64,000 bases of DNA, from assembly GCA_947471745.1 (NCBI GenBank), contig CANJKZ010000423.1:124001-188000 (forward strand), written 5' to 3'. The notes below the pieces were generated by a model. It was not told the origin of the DNA. It searched no databases and saw nothing but the letters and a program-made list of their open reading frames with translations. Positions 34,446-46,256 of this stretch are shown here, one piece after another. Made by a program: the position numbers and the translations under genes. The stretch's first letter is position 1; each line of letters opens with the position of its first letter. The DNA comes from Closterium sp. Naga37s-1 (taxonomy: Eukaryota > Streptophyta > Zygnematophyceae > Desmidiales > Closteriaceae).

Positions 34446-36357
34446 ATGCCTCGCCTCTACCACCGGTCCCAGCTAGCCGTGCATATCAAGAGGGCGATCT
34501 GCGCCCACTCTGTCGCAAACCCGAAGCTGCGCCATGCCGATCTTGCTCGCTGGTGTTTCACCCGCTTCAGGATTCGTCCCGACCGTTCGACAATTGGGCG
34601 CGTGTTGAAGGGTGCCGAACAGTGGGCCTGCGCATCCTCCGATAACAACATCGTGCGCGTGCGCGGCGGCGCACACCCGGACCTGAAGCGCGCAATGGCG
34701 CGCTGGATTGCCAATGCGGGCCCGGCTGGCGTGCCTCTCACTCTCGCCACCATCCGCGACCATGTCGCGAACATGGCACGTGAGCAGGGGTTGCCGGCGA
34801 CATTTCGCTGCTCGATCGGCTGGGGACGCCGTGGGTTGCGCCGCCAGGGTGTCACGTGCATGAGCGCGTGTGGCGAAGCGGCTGACCAGGACCTGACCGC
34901 CATACGCACGACTCAGGAGAAGCTCCCGCAACTTCTCATGCATCTTTCGGTGACACCGAAAGATACTTACAATTTCGACGAAACGGCGCTCTTCATCTCC
35001 GTGCTTCCGCGAAAGACGTACGGCAATGGCCGTGTGGCAGGACGGAAGTTGGCTAAGGAGCGCCTGACCGTCGGCTTTCTCGTCAAAGCCGACGGCTTGC
35101 ACTCGTTCCGCCCCTTGGTGATTTCCAAGGCGAAGCGCCCCCACGACTTCCGCCCCGACTACGATCCCGAAGAAGTTTGCTATTGGCGCAGCAAAGCCAA
35201 GGGATGGATGACGTCGCCGGTGAGTGTTTCTCTTGTACCAATTTCTGTATTGTTCATATGTTTATATGATTATTTGTCTCGTTTCTATTTGCCGGTTCAT
35301 GTGTTTTGATAGCTGAAGGTTCCCATCCCTCCTTGATCCATGTTTTCTTCTCCCTTCCGCCCGTCTCCATGGCAGCTTTTCACCCACTTTATCGAGCAGC
35401 TGAATGCGGCCATGTACGCCGAGGACAGGAACATCGTGGTGCTGCTCGACAACGCGAGCAGCCACGTGCTCAAATCTGAGGGCGCCACGTCCGAAGACCT
35501 CTTCGGATTCCGCACGCGCTCGCTCTCGAACGTCCGGCTCGTGTACCTCCCTCCGAATACGACGTGCTTCACCCAGCCCCTGGACCAGGGGCTGATTGTT
35601 ACCGCGAAGGCGCGGTACCGGGCACATTGGCTCAGCTCGGTCACCGCGCTGTGGACCGCCGACGGCGCAACGCCCGCGGCGCGGAGGTTCAAGCCGAACC
35701 TCCGCGACGTTTTGGGCTGGCTTAACGACGCCTGGATGAATTGCGAGCGATGCACCATCCAGCGATGCTGCCATTGGCGACGTGGGCATTCTCATCGACC
35801 GACTCGGCCTCGGGCCTGACGCCATGCTGGCGGCGGAATTCGTCCGCATTGACGATAACCAGCTGACGTGCGCCGAGCCGGGTGAGGACCCGCTGGCGAC
35901 TGAGCCGCCGGCTACGTCGGGTGCGGACATGTGAGAGGCGCCCGAGAACATGCAAGCGGTCTACGACGACGGCAACCCGGAGTCTCACGAGGCGAGGCGC
36001 TACGCACGCGTGGTGAGCGAGATGCTCATCGACTACGCGAAGGCAACCGGCATCACCCCCAGGGATCTATGCGCGCTTTTTGACATCCGCAACCCTATCA
36101 TCAGGGCGCGCATGGAGTGTGCAAGCCTGCCTATTAACCTCAACATGACCCCCCCTCCCTCCATGCCCCTTGCCGCCACCCCGTCGGCTGAGACCCCTCG
36201 TCGCCATGGCCGCGTGCTGCCGGCGTGGATGACGGAGCCTACCCTGTCGTGGGCGACGCTGGCTCAGCAGGCTGCTCGCCGCCAGGAGCTGATTGACGGT
36301 GCTGCGCCTGCTGTCATGCAGGGCTACTTAGATGCCGCTGAATGGATGCGGTTGTGA
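34446..36357 (+). pseudogene. pogo/Tigger-type (Tc1/mariner superfamily) transposase with intron
   Basis: Exon 1 (34446-35219) starts MPRLYHRSQ and carries a CENP-B-like helix-turn-helix region, then the DDE_1 catalytic start YNFDETALF and GFLVKADGLHSFRPL. A GT-AG intron fits 35220-35375 (gtgagtg...ggcag), in phase 0. Exon 2 continues LFTHFIEQLNAAM, VVLLDNASSH (second Asp) and LPPNTTCFTQPLDQGLI (third acidic position). A frame change near 35745 is needed to reach LIDRLGLGPDAMLAAEFVRI, and an in-frame TGA lies at 35932-35934. The frame then stays open to 36357 with a probable C-terminal extension. The enzyme would cut and paste DNA at TA sites; this copy looks dead unless further introns explain the breaks. 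Confidence 0.8.
35220..35375 (+). other. Intron in the transposase gene
   Basis: 156 bp, donor GTGAGT and acceptor CAG preceded by a pyrimidine-rich tract. Removal joins two conserved DDE_1 segments in phase. The unspliced frame runs into intron-coded residues and stops. Confidence 0.7.
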
Positions 36358-36574
36358 AGGGGCCTTGGCCCCTTGGAGGATTTGTTATATCCTCCTGGGG
36401 CAAATGTTCACTCCTTGTGCACATTTGCCCAAGCTTGAAGTGATGACGGGGAGTTGCATGGGTACAGATGTGGCTGTTTCATTGGGTGAGTGGTTGGGAG
36501 TGGAGTTTGTGACAAAGTGTGGGATGTTCTGTAATCGCATGCAATAGTATTGGGGAAATTTTTTTGGTAACCAT
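36358..36574. other. 3' flank of the transposase, target of copia F
   Basis: Non-coding. Contains an imperfect inverted pair around 36398-36435 (ggggcaaatg and catttgccc). It was contiguous with 42083 before F inserted. The target copy ACCAT is at 36570-36574. Confidence 0.55.
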
Positions 36575-36701
36575 TGTGAGAATAATACGAGGAATGAATG
36601 AACTAGACGTGAGATGGGTACAAATAGGGAACCCTAGAATTGCTGTACCCCCTATTGTCTAACCCACTACAGCCTAAACAGACTATAACATATGTTTGAC
36701 A
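36575..36701 (-). repeat. 3' LTR of copia F
   Basis: 127 bp, TGTGAG to TTTGACA on the + strand, aligning with 41981-42077 over the shared part. Confidence 0.9.
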
Positions 36702-36930
36702 CACCCCCATAGGCAAAGTGGGGGAGAACAAGAGGTCACAAGACCAGTTAAGAGAAGCAAAGCAAGCTCAGGCTGGATCTCAAGGATACCACACAAATTC
36801 CGAGCACAAGCAAGTGGTCACAAGACCAGTTCACATGCAGTTTGATAATACAACAAGAAGTACAGTGATCACAACCTAGCAAGTGTAAACATGCAGGTAG
36901 AAATATATAAGGATCACAGTACAAGCAGAG

Positions 36931-38850
36931 TCAAGAAGTAAGCAAGTGAGGCACAGTAGGCACAAGGCCTAGAACAGTACAGAAACGCTGATGATCACAA
37001 GGCTGAAGGGCCTTGGTGAAGACATCAGCAGTGTTGGCCCGAGTGGCCACGTAAGCAAGACGAAGCTGACCACGCTGCTGCAACTCTCGAGCAAGGAAGT
37101 AGCGCAGAGCGATGTGCTTCGTTCTGTGCTCCAGTCTGTGCTCCTGACACAAGGCAATCATGGCCTTGTTGTTGACGTACATCACTGGAGGAGAACGAGG
37201 CGGCTCGCCAAGGTCGGTCAGCAGGTAGGTGAGCCAGCGTAACTTCTGTGCAGCCATGGCCCCTGCGTAGATCTCAGCCTCACAGCTGGAGCTGAGAACA
37301 GAAGACGAGCGGGTAGACCGCCACGAAACAGAGCCGGAGCCAAGGCTGAAGGTGTAAACCTGTGACGACCGCTGAGTAGCCAAGTCGTCAGCCCAAGAAG
37401 CGTCTGCGTGACCAGTAAGGACAACTGGACCTCGCCCTCCAAGCACGAGCCCCATGCCCGACGTACTGCACAAGTAGCGCAACACCCTCTTAGCAGCATC
37501 CATGTGCTCCTTCTTGTGTCGGCCAGGAGCAACATAGCGTGCTAGGATGCTAAGAGGGTAGGCTAGGTCAGGTCGAGTGCAGGTCATCAGGTACATGAGG
37601 CAGCCCACATGCTCTGGATACGGGCCACTCGGCTCTACGGACTCGTCCGAAGGTGGAGCTGAGAGCGAGTGACCGGTAGGCAGAGGAGTGGACTGTGGCG
37701 AGGAGTACGTGAAGCGGAAGCGCTGAAGGACCTGCTGCACCATGTGTGACTGAGTCAAGGTGATGGTGCGCTGTGCTCTGTCCCGGGTGATCCGCAAGCC
37801 AAGATAGCTTGTCAGCTCACCCAGGCCTGTGCACGTGTGTCTCTTCTGCAGCTCCGACTTCACGTGGGCGAGTGCCTCAGTGTCAGCAGTAGCAAAGACC
37901 AAGTCGTCTACGTACACGAGAACGTAGAACGGCGGCAGAGTGGTGTCGGTGCGTAGAAACAGCGACGGGTCAGCAGTAGAAGGAGCAAACCCAAGAGCAG
38001 CAAGAGTAGTCCTCAGTGTGTCGTGCCACTCACGGGGTGCCTGGCGGAGACCGTAGACTGGCCGCCGGAGGCTCCACTGGGTACCAGGAGGAAACGACCC
38101 AGTGAAGCCAGGTGGGCGGCGCAGCCAGATCTCCTCGTGAGGGCTGCCCTGTAGGAAAGCAGTGCTGAAGTCAAGAGAGTGGAGCTCGTAGTCACGCTGA
38201 GCGGCGACGTGTAGCAGAACCCGAAGAGTGGTCATCTTCGGGGTAGGGGAGAAGGTCTGGAAGAAGTCAACTCCCTCACGCTGACTGAAGCCTCGTGCAA
38301 CGTAACGCGCCTTGAAGACAGGCAGAGAACCCGGCGGCCGCTTCACCCTGAAAATCCACATGCCACTGACGATGTTCGCCCCAGGTGGGGGAACCTCGTC
38401 GACGTAGGTGCCTGTGGACTTCCAGGAAGCCATCTCTGCGTCCATGGCTGACTGCCACTGAGAGGAGTAGGGATCCTCTATCGCCTCTGCGTAAGAGCGT
38501 GGGGTCGGGATGTCTGGTGCATCCGGGTCTCCCTCAGGGGCAATCAGCATGGACACGAGATGAGGTAAAGCAGCGGCAAAGCACTCAAACTCCTCCTGTC
38601 TGTCCTCAAAAACGTCCGTGCCAAGAGCACACTCACCCCCGACGGACGAAGGACAGACAGACTCAGAATCAGCAACAAGGCTAGCGGCGTAGTCTAGACG
38701 ACAGGCGGCAGCAAAGTCAACAAGCTCAGCCACTAGAGCAGACGCAGCAGTGGACTCAAAGGAAGGGTCAGTGACAACAGTAGCGAGGAAACGCGTGACA
38801 GTAGGACTGACCGCCAAGAGAGTCAGACTCCGCGTCCAGACCGTCAGGAA
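36931..38850 (-). pseudogene. pol: Copia F RT and RNase H
   Basis: A 650-codon frame on the minus strand. The Pro/Ser-linker end with [12 protein letters not shown] precedes SSQWQSAMDAEM (RT start near codon 138), [17 protein letters not shown] and YVDDLVF near codon 322. RNase H follows ([26 protein letters not shown]). It is separated from the upstream frame by a single-base type frameshift near 38810, where the upstream protein reads DAESDSL and this one SPTVTRFLAT. Confidence 0.88.
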
Positions 38851-41800
38851 GAGAGGACGCAGGAGGAGACGGCAGAGGGACACGCTGCGGAGCAGTGGAA
38901 GGACGCAGAGTCATACAGTGAGTGCCAGGGACAGGAGGAGGACGCTCACGCGGAACACGACGACCAGTGCGAACAGCGCGGACAGGCGACTCTGGACGAG
39001 ACTCAGGCGACGCAGGACGAGACTCAGGCTCACGACGCTCCGTAAGACCTCTAGTCGGTCCAGAGTAAGGAGAGGGACCAGGCAGTGGAGAGGCTGGCTG
39101 TAACTGTGACTGCGACTGGACAGGCGGTGGACTCAGTAGGGGAGGAGTAGGACCAGTAGAAGGCGGGAGGCCAAGAACCTGCTGAAGGAGCGGAACGTAG
39201 TACGGCCGCGGCCGCGCACCGCCTCCTGAACCAGCAGAGACAGCACCAGTACCCCCAGCTCCAGGGTCTCCAGCTACAACTCCCGCAGCACCACCAGCTC
39301 CAACAGCTCCAGCACCGCCAGCTCCAACTCCCGTAGCAGCTCCAGTCCCAGTAGCTCCAGTACCTCCAGTACGAGCACCTCCAGGACCAGCGGCTCCAGC
39401 AGCTCCAGCACCAGCAGCAACTCCAGCAGCTCCAGCACCAGCAGCACCTCCAGCAGCTCCAGCACCAGCAGTACCTCCAGCAGCACCACCAGCAGCTTTA
39501 GCACCAGCAGCACCTCCAGCAGCACCACCAGCAGCTCCAGCACCAGCAGCACCTCCAGCAGCTCCAGCACCAGCAGCACCTCCAGCAGCACCACCAGCAG
39601 CTCCAGCACCAGCAGCACCTCCAGCAGCAGGCCCCCCAGCTCCAGCAGCACGGCTACAGCGCCGAGCGTACCACTCACAAAGCTGCCGTGGAGAGAGGGG
39701 CTCCCGCCTCGACGGGACACTCTGAGGACCTCCAGTCTCAGCACCCCCAGACACAGCACCCCCAGGCGCAGCACCTCCAGACTCAGCAACCCCAGGCTCA
39801 GCACCCCCAGACTCAGCACCCCCAGACTCAGCAACCCCAGGCTCAGCACCCCCAGCAGCACCAGAGTCAACAGCTACCTCAACAGGCTCGATTGCGTCTA
39901 CCTGAGACACACCTGAGGGGGCAGGACCCTGAGGGGGGAGGGGGTCTACCGGAGGAGTACCTGGCGCGAGGAAGAGCGGCGGGGGGGGGAGGGGGGCAGT
40001 GCGGTAGGGGAAGAGACGGTAGTAAGGAACCGACTCGTCAAACGTGACGTCCTGAGAGGACAGAACACGGCGCGAGGTGGGGTGGTAAAACTGCCACCCA
40101 GGCGCGTCAGGGGGGAAGCCAAAGAAGAAGCAGGGAACGGCACGGGAGGACAGCTTGTCCGCAGACAAGTCGCGGACGAAAGCTCGAGATCCCCAGACAC
40201 GGAACGCAGACGCATCACCAACCTTCCCCGTCCACCGCAGAGTGGGGGTGGTCTCCGGCATGGAGACCCGGGGCTGGAGGTTGATCTGATGCGCCGCATA
40301 CTGAACCGCGAACGGCCACAGAAAATGGGGAGCAGCCGCATGGATCATGGACGTACGAGCGACATCCATGACCATGCCAATGCGGCGCTCAGCAATCCCA
40401 TTTTGCTGTGGAGAGGCCGGAAGCGTGAACGTCTGGCGGATGCCCTCCGCCCGACAGAAAGCTCGCAGAAGGTCGGAGGAAAACTCTCCACCTCTGTCCG
40501 AGTGCAGACGCAGAACAGGAAAGTCCGAGCCGAAACTCTCTCTGAGCTGGAGACGAGCAGCGCGGATCCAGTCGATCAACACCTCAGTGACCTCACCCTT
40601 GCGGCGCAAGGGGAAGACCGTGGTGTAACGCGAGTAGTCGTCAACAACGAGCAGGACGTAACGCTCGTGACCCTGTCCACGGACGCGGGCTGGGCCCCAC
40701 ACGTCCATGTGAAGAGTCTGCAAGGGAGCCTCTGTCGGGGGAAACTCGGAGGAGTGAGGAGCGGCGCGCTGCCGGCCCTCGACGCAGGGAACGCAGGTAG
40801 GGGCAGGCCCCGGAGGAAGGGGTGGGAGGGACTCAGGAATACCTGAGACCAGAACACGGGAGGCCATGCCTCGAAGACGAGGCAGGGAGGGGTGACCAAG
40901 GCGGTGGTGCCAAAGGAGAGTCTCGTGAGCCAGGAGGCGACACGAGCAGGGGGCAGACTCAGGGCCAGACCGGGACGCTGCAGCAAACACCTGACCCGAC
41001 GCGGCTACCTGACTAGGAGGAGACTCAGTGGTAAGGGTGTACAGGCTGGACCCTGGCCGACGGGTGAACGTGGCCAGGTGACGGCCCGTCCGAGCACACG
41101 TGCAGTGCGTCACACGCTGGTAGGCAGGGGTGAACTGGTGAACACCCCCATCCTGAAGATCAGCACCCGCCACCAAGTTCGTAGAGAACGAGGGGAGGTG
41201 AAGACCAGACAGCGAGCCGGACGGAGCCGCAGGACACGGGAGGACAGTGGAGGAACGGGCCACAATTGGTCCCCCAGAGGGGTCAGCCAGAGAGACTGCC
41301 ACCGGCCGACTGAGCGGCGAGAGTGTGGTGCAGTCGCGAAAGAAGGAGCGGGAAGCACCCGAGTCAAGGGTGAAAGTGTGCAAGACCTGAGCCGACGTGG
41401 TACCTGAGAGAGCAGCCTCACCAGCACCTGGAGCAGCAGACTCACTAGCACCTAGAGCAGCAGCCTCAATGCCCGGGTCGGGCGGAACACACAGGTAGTA
41501 GTCACCCTCAGCACTAATAGACACAGCATACATAGCAGCAAGGATAGCATCATAATCAAGATCAAAGATAGCAACCCCCGACTTAAGCAGAATATCCCAG
41601 CGAGGGATCTCAGTGGAGCCAGGGAACTGAGAACGCCAGGCGTCAGTCAGGCGGCCGAAGCAGCGTGGAGTGGTGTGCGGGCCGCCGCACGTCTCTCCAC
41701 TGCGGTCGCCGGTGCGAAGAACGTAGGTGCAGGGACCAGCACCCCCAGACCTCCCACGCCCAGCGTACCACTCACGAAGCTGCTGAGGCGACGGGGTCTC

Positions 41801-41980
41801 ACGGGAGCGCTGCTGTTGCTGGCGCTGGCCACCGCTAGAGCCTCCCCGCTGCCCACCACCGCCCCCGCCACCTCCACCTCCACCGCCGCCGCTGCCACCT
41901 CCACCCCCACTCCCGCTGCCTCCGCCGCCTCCACCTCCACCGCCGCCACCGAAGCCCCCACTCCCGCCACCGCCACCACT
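38790..41980 (-). pseudogene. gag-pol: Copia F Gag C-terminus, protease, integrase and linker
   Basis: Minus strand; the frame opens at the LTR fusion and has no proper start. It encodes the Gly-rich Gag end, a QQLREWY module, a CX13CX3HX4C finger (near 41730-41660), FDLDYDAILAAMYAV, protease [12 protein letters not shown] near 41375 and [14 protein letters not shown]. The integrase has MDVWGP (40705), HSDRGGEF (40500) and NGIAERRIGM (40395). The linker then holds Ala/Gly repeats of 15 and 30 bp and one LSPRQLCEWY module near 39680. The frame is open for over 1000 codons and ends by frameshift into the RT. Confidence 0.9.
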
Positions 41981-42077
41981 AGAAGTGAGATGGGTACAAA
42001 TAGGGAACCCTAGAATTTCTGTACCCCCTATTGTCTAACCCACTACAACCTAAACAGGCTATAACATATGTTTGACA
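41981..42077 (-). repeat. 5' LTR of copia F (truncated)
   Basis: 97 bp of LTR ending TTTGACA, followed by ACCAT. The inner breakpoint lies in an ACTAGA sequence that also occurs in the full 3' LTR. Confidence 0.88.
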
Positions 42078-42082
42078 ACCAT

Positions 42083-43470
42083 GTCTACCAACAAACAACA
42101 ACACAAGCCCACCAGCACTGTTTTGGAAAGGACAAACGAGTTACAACCTGTGTTTTTTAAAAGCACCTCAACACCCTGGCAAAATGAACAAACTGGGCGA
42201 AACGCCCAAAACGCTTATAAGCCCAGAGCACAACCCAAGGAGGGGGGACTCAAACGGGCATCAGGTGTTATCCCGAGCACCCCCTCGTGCCACACGCACG
42301 ACCGGGATTTTTTTCTCGGTCGTGCTGTACAGCGCGCCATGATCGAAATTATGCGCGTGTACAGTGCGGGACAGGGCCGAAACGTGCCCTGTCCTGTTGC
42401 GATCGTGCTGTACATCACTCTCGCAACAGTGCGCGGCATACGCGCGTGCCTTGTGGGGCCACACGCGCGTGCCAGGACCCCACGCGTGGGTCCTGACTTT
42501 CGCGCTGTTGACTCTCGCGCATCATGTGAGCATCATTTGAGCACATCATGTGAGCATCATTTGAGCGCATCATGTGAGCATCATTTGAGCGCATCATGTG
42601 AGCATCATTTGAGCGCATTATGTGAGCCTCATTTGAGCACATCATGTGAGCAGTGAAAACGAAATTGAAAATGCACAAACACAAAATGCAATCACAAGTG
42701 AAAAAAAAAATTGCAAGAACAAATGCGCACAGAACATCACAGAATGACAATGAAGAATGCGCACACACACAAAATGCAAAATGCGACGCAAGCGGCTGGT
42801 TGACGTGCAAAAAATAAATATTTGCACCCAACATGAGGTGCATAGGGGCATGGTGTGGTAGAATGGTAGGCAGTAGGAGCAACGTGTTGGCAGAATGGAA
42901 ACGGAGGTGCATAGGTACCTTGTATGGCAGAAGTGGTCAGGGTTTCTGAAACGGAGGGGAGCAATAGTTGCAGCATGGTGCTGGAGGTGCGGGTCCATGA
43001 AGTGGGTGTAGACTCAGTAGAAGGATATAGTGTAGTGAGTGCATTCTAGTGTAGCTGCAGTAGATTTATACTGTACGTTTTTGCTGTATCTATAGGTACT
43101 CTTCGATGTAATTCGGTTTTGCAATATAAACATAAAAAAAGCAAATAACAAAAAAAGTTTCATATAGGGCCAACACAGGATACTGGAGATTCTAAAATGG
43201 TACCATATTTGGTCCAACTTGGGATAAAGCTGAGGGTAGGCTAGGAAAGAATTAGGACAATAAATTCACCTTAACTTTGGGCAAATGTAGTCCAAAGTTC
43301 AACCTAGCAACTATACCAATATTGGTGCAAAGAATGATACCAATAAAGGTCCAATTTTGGACGGAAACACCAAAATTAGACCACATATTGACCAATTAGG
43401 GATTTGTTTTTGAGAATATTTTTAATAACAAACCTTTATTTGTACAAAAAACATAAAGGGAAAACTAGGC
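42083..43470. other. Hairpin-rich spacer with a 24-bp repeat
   Basis: 42290-42500 contains three perfect inverted repeats (42296-42304/42317-42325, 42369-42377/42386-42394 and 42474-42480/42488-42494). 42520-42651 is a 24-bp tandem repeat. 42660-43470 is AT-richer and holds nothing that could be named. No ORF is convincing. Confidence 0.6.
42520..42651. repeat. 24-bp minisatellite
   Basis: About 5.5 copies of a 24-bp unit made of catcatgtgag and catcatttgagc halves, with few substitutions. The two halves are themselves similar. Confidence 0.85.
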
Positions 43471-44760
43471 CCTAGCGTGGCGTTTTTTCTTCCCGCCGTG
43501 CGCTTGGGGCGCGCGGCGGTTTTCTGCCCGCCGTGTGCCCCGGAGCGCGCGGCGGTTTTCTGCATGGCGCGCCCCCCGTCGACCCTTGCGTCGCCCCCGG
43601 GGACCAGCGCGCGCCCCCCGTCGACCCTCGCGTCGCCTCAGGGGACCCGCGCGTGCCCCCCGTCGGCTCTCGCGCTACCCCACTGGACCCGCGCGCCGCA
43701 CCCCGTCGACCCTCGCGTCACCCTTGGGGACCCGCGCGCTGCCCCGCTGGACCCGCGCGACGCCCTGCGGGATCCGCGCGCTGCCCCTCGTCGACCCTCG
43801 CGTCGCCCCCAAGGACCCGCGCGCTGCCCCGCTGGACCCACGCGCCACCCCTGGAGACCCGCGCGCCGCCCTTCCTGGACCCGCGCGCCGCCCCAGGGGA
43901 TCCGCGCGCGCTGCCCCGTCGACCCGCGCGTCGCCCCCGGGGATCCGCGCGCGCCGCCCCTTGCCCTCGTGCAGCTGCAGGGTGGCTTCTTCCCCGCCCC
44001 CTCCCCCCCCCCTCCTTCCCCGTCGTCTCTCTGCTGCGTGTGCAGCCGTGGGGGAGGGTATGGGGGTGGCGGGTAAGGGGGTGGCGGATGTGCGACGTCC
44101 CTTGCTCCTCCTCCTCCTCTCTCTCCCACTGCTGCAGCTGCCGCTGAGGGGGGTGGGTGTGTGGGAGCCGAGGAGTGGCGCTAGGGGGGTGTCGTGGGCG
44201 TGGAGCTAGGGGTTCAGCAGAGGGTGTGTGAAAGGGGCGTGGGACAGTTGGAGGAGGTTGTGCGGAGGCAGCCGTCGTGTCGCCAGCAGCGCCCGTAGTC
44301 CGGAGCCCTCGTGCTCTCGGTAGCCCAGCGAGCCTGCTGCGCCAGTCGCCCGTGGGTCAGTTTCTCCAGCCGCTCGGCGTAGCCGCGGAGCCAGTTACTC
44401 CTGTAGTCCGGGGCCCTTGCTTCGGTAGCCACTTTGTGAGTGCGGCTCCTGTTGCCCGTGTGTCTGCGGCTTCACCCGTCGCCTCCTATCTCCACTCCTC
44501 TCACAGTCTCTCCTCCTCCTCACTTGCCCTCTGTGACTGCCTCTAGCTTTACTTGTGCTTGTGAACTATTCTATGCCTGCTTGCTGTGCTGATTATACCC
44601 CACTTTGACTATGGGGGTGTGTCAGAATGTGCTATTTGTCTAGCCTGCAGTGGGGACCTCAATAGTGAGTACAACCCTTTAGGGTTTCCTATATGTACTC
44701 ACCTGCTTGCTAGTGCAACCCCCCTTCGTCTATTCTCATTTCTTGTTTCTAGTTTTGACA
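43471..44760 (+). mobile_element. Copia remnant H: GC-rich leader plus 3' LTR
   Basis: 43578-43960 is an imperfect GC-rich minisatellite of gtcgaccctcgcgtcgcc-type units, like the leaders of B, E and G. 44605-44619 reads actatgggggtg, the polypurine tract of this family. An LTR follows at 44620-44760 (TGTCAG to TTTTGACA, 141 bp). No Gag, protease, integrase or RT remains between them. No 5' LTR was found, so the left boundary is a guess. Confidence 0.65.
44620..44760 (+). repeat. 3' LTR of copia H
   Basis: 141 bp with the family's TGTCA start and TGACA end. It contains the aacccttta-gggtttcctat block seen in the LTRs of A and G. Confidence 0.75.
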
Positions 44761-46176
44761 ACAGCACGACGACTGAAACTGCCACTAAACAGATGTTTAC
44801 ATGAGATTGACGCACGACTGGTCGACGGCACGCACTGGCGATACGGGAACGTGTAGACCGAGTTCGGATCCGATGTGGGGGTAGCTTCACGTTTACCCAG
44901 GAAATGCTCGCAACGACCCTAGACGGGACCGACATTTTACTCGGCCGTGATTGGCTGCGACGACACAATCCGCGAATCGACTGGACGACGGGTAACTGCA
45001 CAGTGCGAGTGAACAGTAACAACATCGCCCTACCTTGCTAGAGCTCGCCTGAGTCTTCTTCAGTGCGTGTCAACACGATCACGATGAAACGCGCCGTAGC
45101 GGCAGGGGCTAATGTGTATGTAGTTGACATTCGGGAAGCCGAGGCAACAGAGAAGCCGAGTGATTTACAAAAACTGCTCGCTGACGTACCGGATGACCTG
45201 GCAGCGTTACTGAAGCAATACAGCGGGATTTTCCCAGATGATCTGCCGGAGGGACTGCCACCTCAGCGACCGCACGACCACAGGATAGAACTAGAACCGT
45301 GGGCACAGCCGACAGTACAGCGACAGTTCCGACTGACCCAACCCGAACTGGACGAACTGCGGAAGCAGCTAGATTACCTGCTTGAGAAAAAAAAATCATT
45401 CGCCCGAGTTCGTCACCCTTCGCCGCACCGATATTGTTCACGCCAAAGAAAGACGGGGGATTTCGCATGTGCACCAACTACCGCGCACTGAACAGGGTTA
45501 CCATCAAGTCCCGTTACCCCATCCCGCGAGCCGATGAACTGATCGACCAACTGCGCACAGCCCGAGTTTTCTCGAAAATTGACCTTCGAGGAGGTTACCA
45601 CCAGATCTGAGTCAATCCGCCCGACTGCCCGAAAACCGCCTTCGGAACCCGCTACGGATCATTCGAATACACGGTAATGCCCTTCGGACTGACGAACGCC
45701 CTCGCGACATTCCAAATGAACATGAACGAAGCCATCCGCCCGCTTTTAGATAAGTGCGACGACATACTGATCTACAGCCCGGACAGAGCACAACACCTAC
45801 AGGATATCGAAGCAGTTTTTTAAATACTGAATGAGATCCGCCTATTGACCAAAGCCTCTAAGTGTGAGTTTCTACAGGACAGACTAGAGTTTTTAAGGCA
45901 CATTATTTCAACCGACGGAGTAGAAATAGACCCGAAGAAGATCGCGACGATTCAAGCATGGCACGCGCCAACCAACTTGACCGAGTTGCAGAGTTTTCTG
46001 GGGTTCGTCAACTACGTGCGACGGTTCGTCCCCGACATGGCGCAGTTGACTGCCCCATTGACTGACCTGCTGAGGAAGGGGGTTGAGTACACGTGGGGGG
46101 AGAAAGAGCAAGCTGCCTTCTTGGCCCTCAAGAAAATTTTGTGCTCGCCGCCCGTACTGCACATCGCTGACCCACA
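44761..46176 (+). pseudogene. Ty3/gypsy protease-RT fragment
   Basis: The + strand encodes the end of a retroviral-type protease (DILLGRDWLRRHNPRIDW, 44930-44990), then the linker to the RT (GIFPDDLPEGLPPQRPHDH near 45230). The Ty3 RT follows: [58 protein letters not shown] with part of the preceding YxDD region lost, and SFLGFVNYVRRFVPD. There are stops or shifts near 45045, 45395, 45608 and 45820. It is cut at 46176 by the truncated LTR of copia G and on the left by H. Confidence 0.87.
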
Positions 46177-46244
46177 CTTTTAAGGTTTCATACTTGTACC
46201 CAACTCTTTCATAGTTCATTCATTCCTGTCTCTAGATTCTAACA
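46177..46244 (+). repeat. 5' LTR of copia G (truncated)
   Basis: Matches the last 68 bp of 52988-53121 with one substitution (ttttaagg versus ttttaggg). It joins Ty3 RT sequence directly on the left. Confidence 0.88.
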
Positions 46245-46256
46245 TGGTTTCAGAGC
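46245..46256 (+). promoter_or_regulatory. Primer-binding site of copia G
   Basis: TGGTTTCAGAGC, one mismatch from the initiator tRNA-Met complement, abutting the LTR. Confidence 0.87.

Larger units (their letters stand above)
36575..42077 (-). mobile_element. Copia element F, 5' end deleted
   Basis: Minus-strand short-LTR copia element with target duplication ACCAT at 36570-36574 and 42078-42082. The 3' LTR is complete (36575-36701, 127 bp). The 5' LTR is cut to about 97 bp (41981-42077) and fused directly to the Gly-rich part of Gag. The inner end of the LTR, the primer-binding site, the leader and the Gag capsid are gone. It therefore cannot prime reverse transcription, although the outer LTR part and most of pol remain. 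Confidence 0.92.

Noticed and set aside
42520..42651. CRISPR-like array
   Set aside because: Units are contiguous 24-bp tandem repeats without unique spacers, in a eukaryotic context.
43477..44209. Arg/Pro/Ala-rich frames of about 200 codons
   Set aside because: Compositional; they lie in the GC-rich leader of copia remnant H and several overlap on both strands.
44761..46176. Same chromovirus copy as the 3.6-29.8 kb pieces
   Set aside because: It encodes protease-RT and lies 15 kb beyond the 3' LTR of the first copy, with other elements between; continuity cannot be shown.
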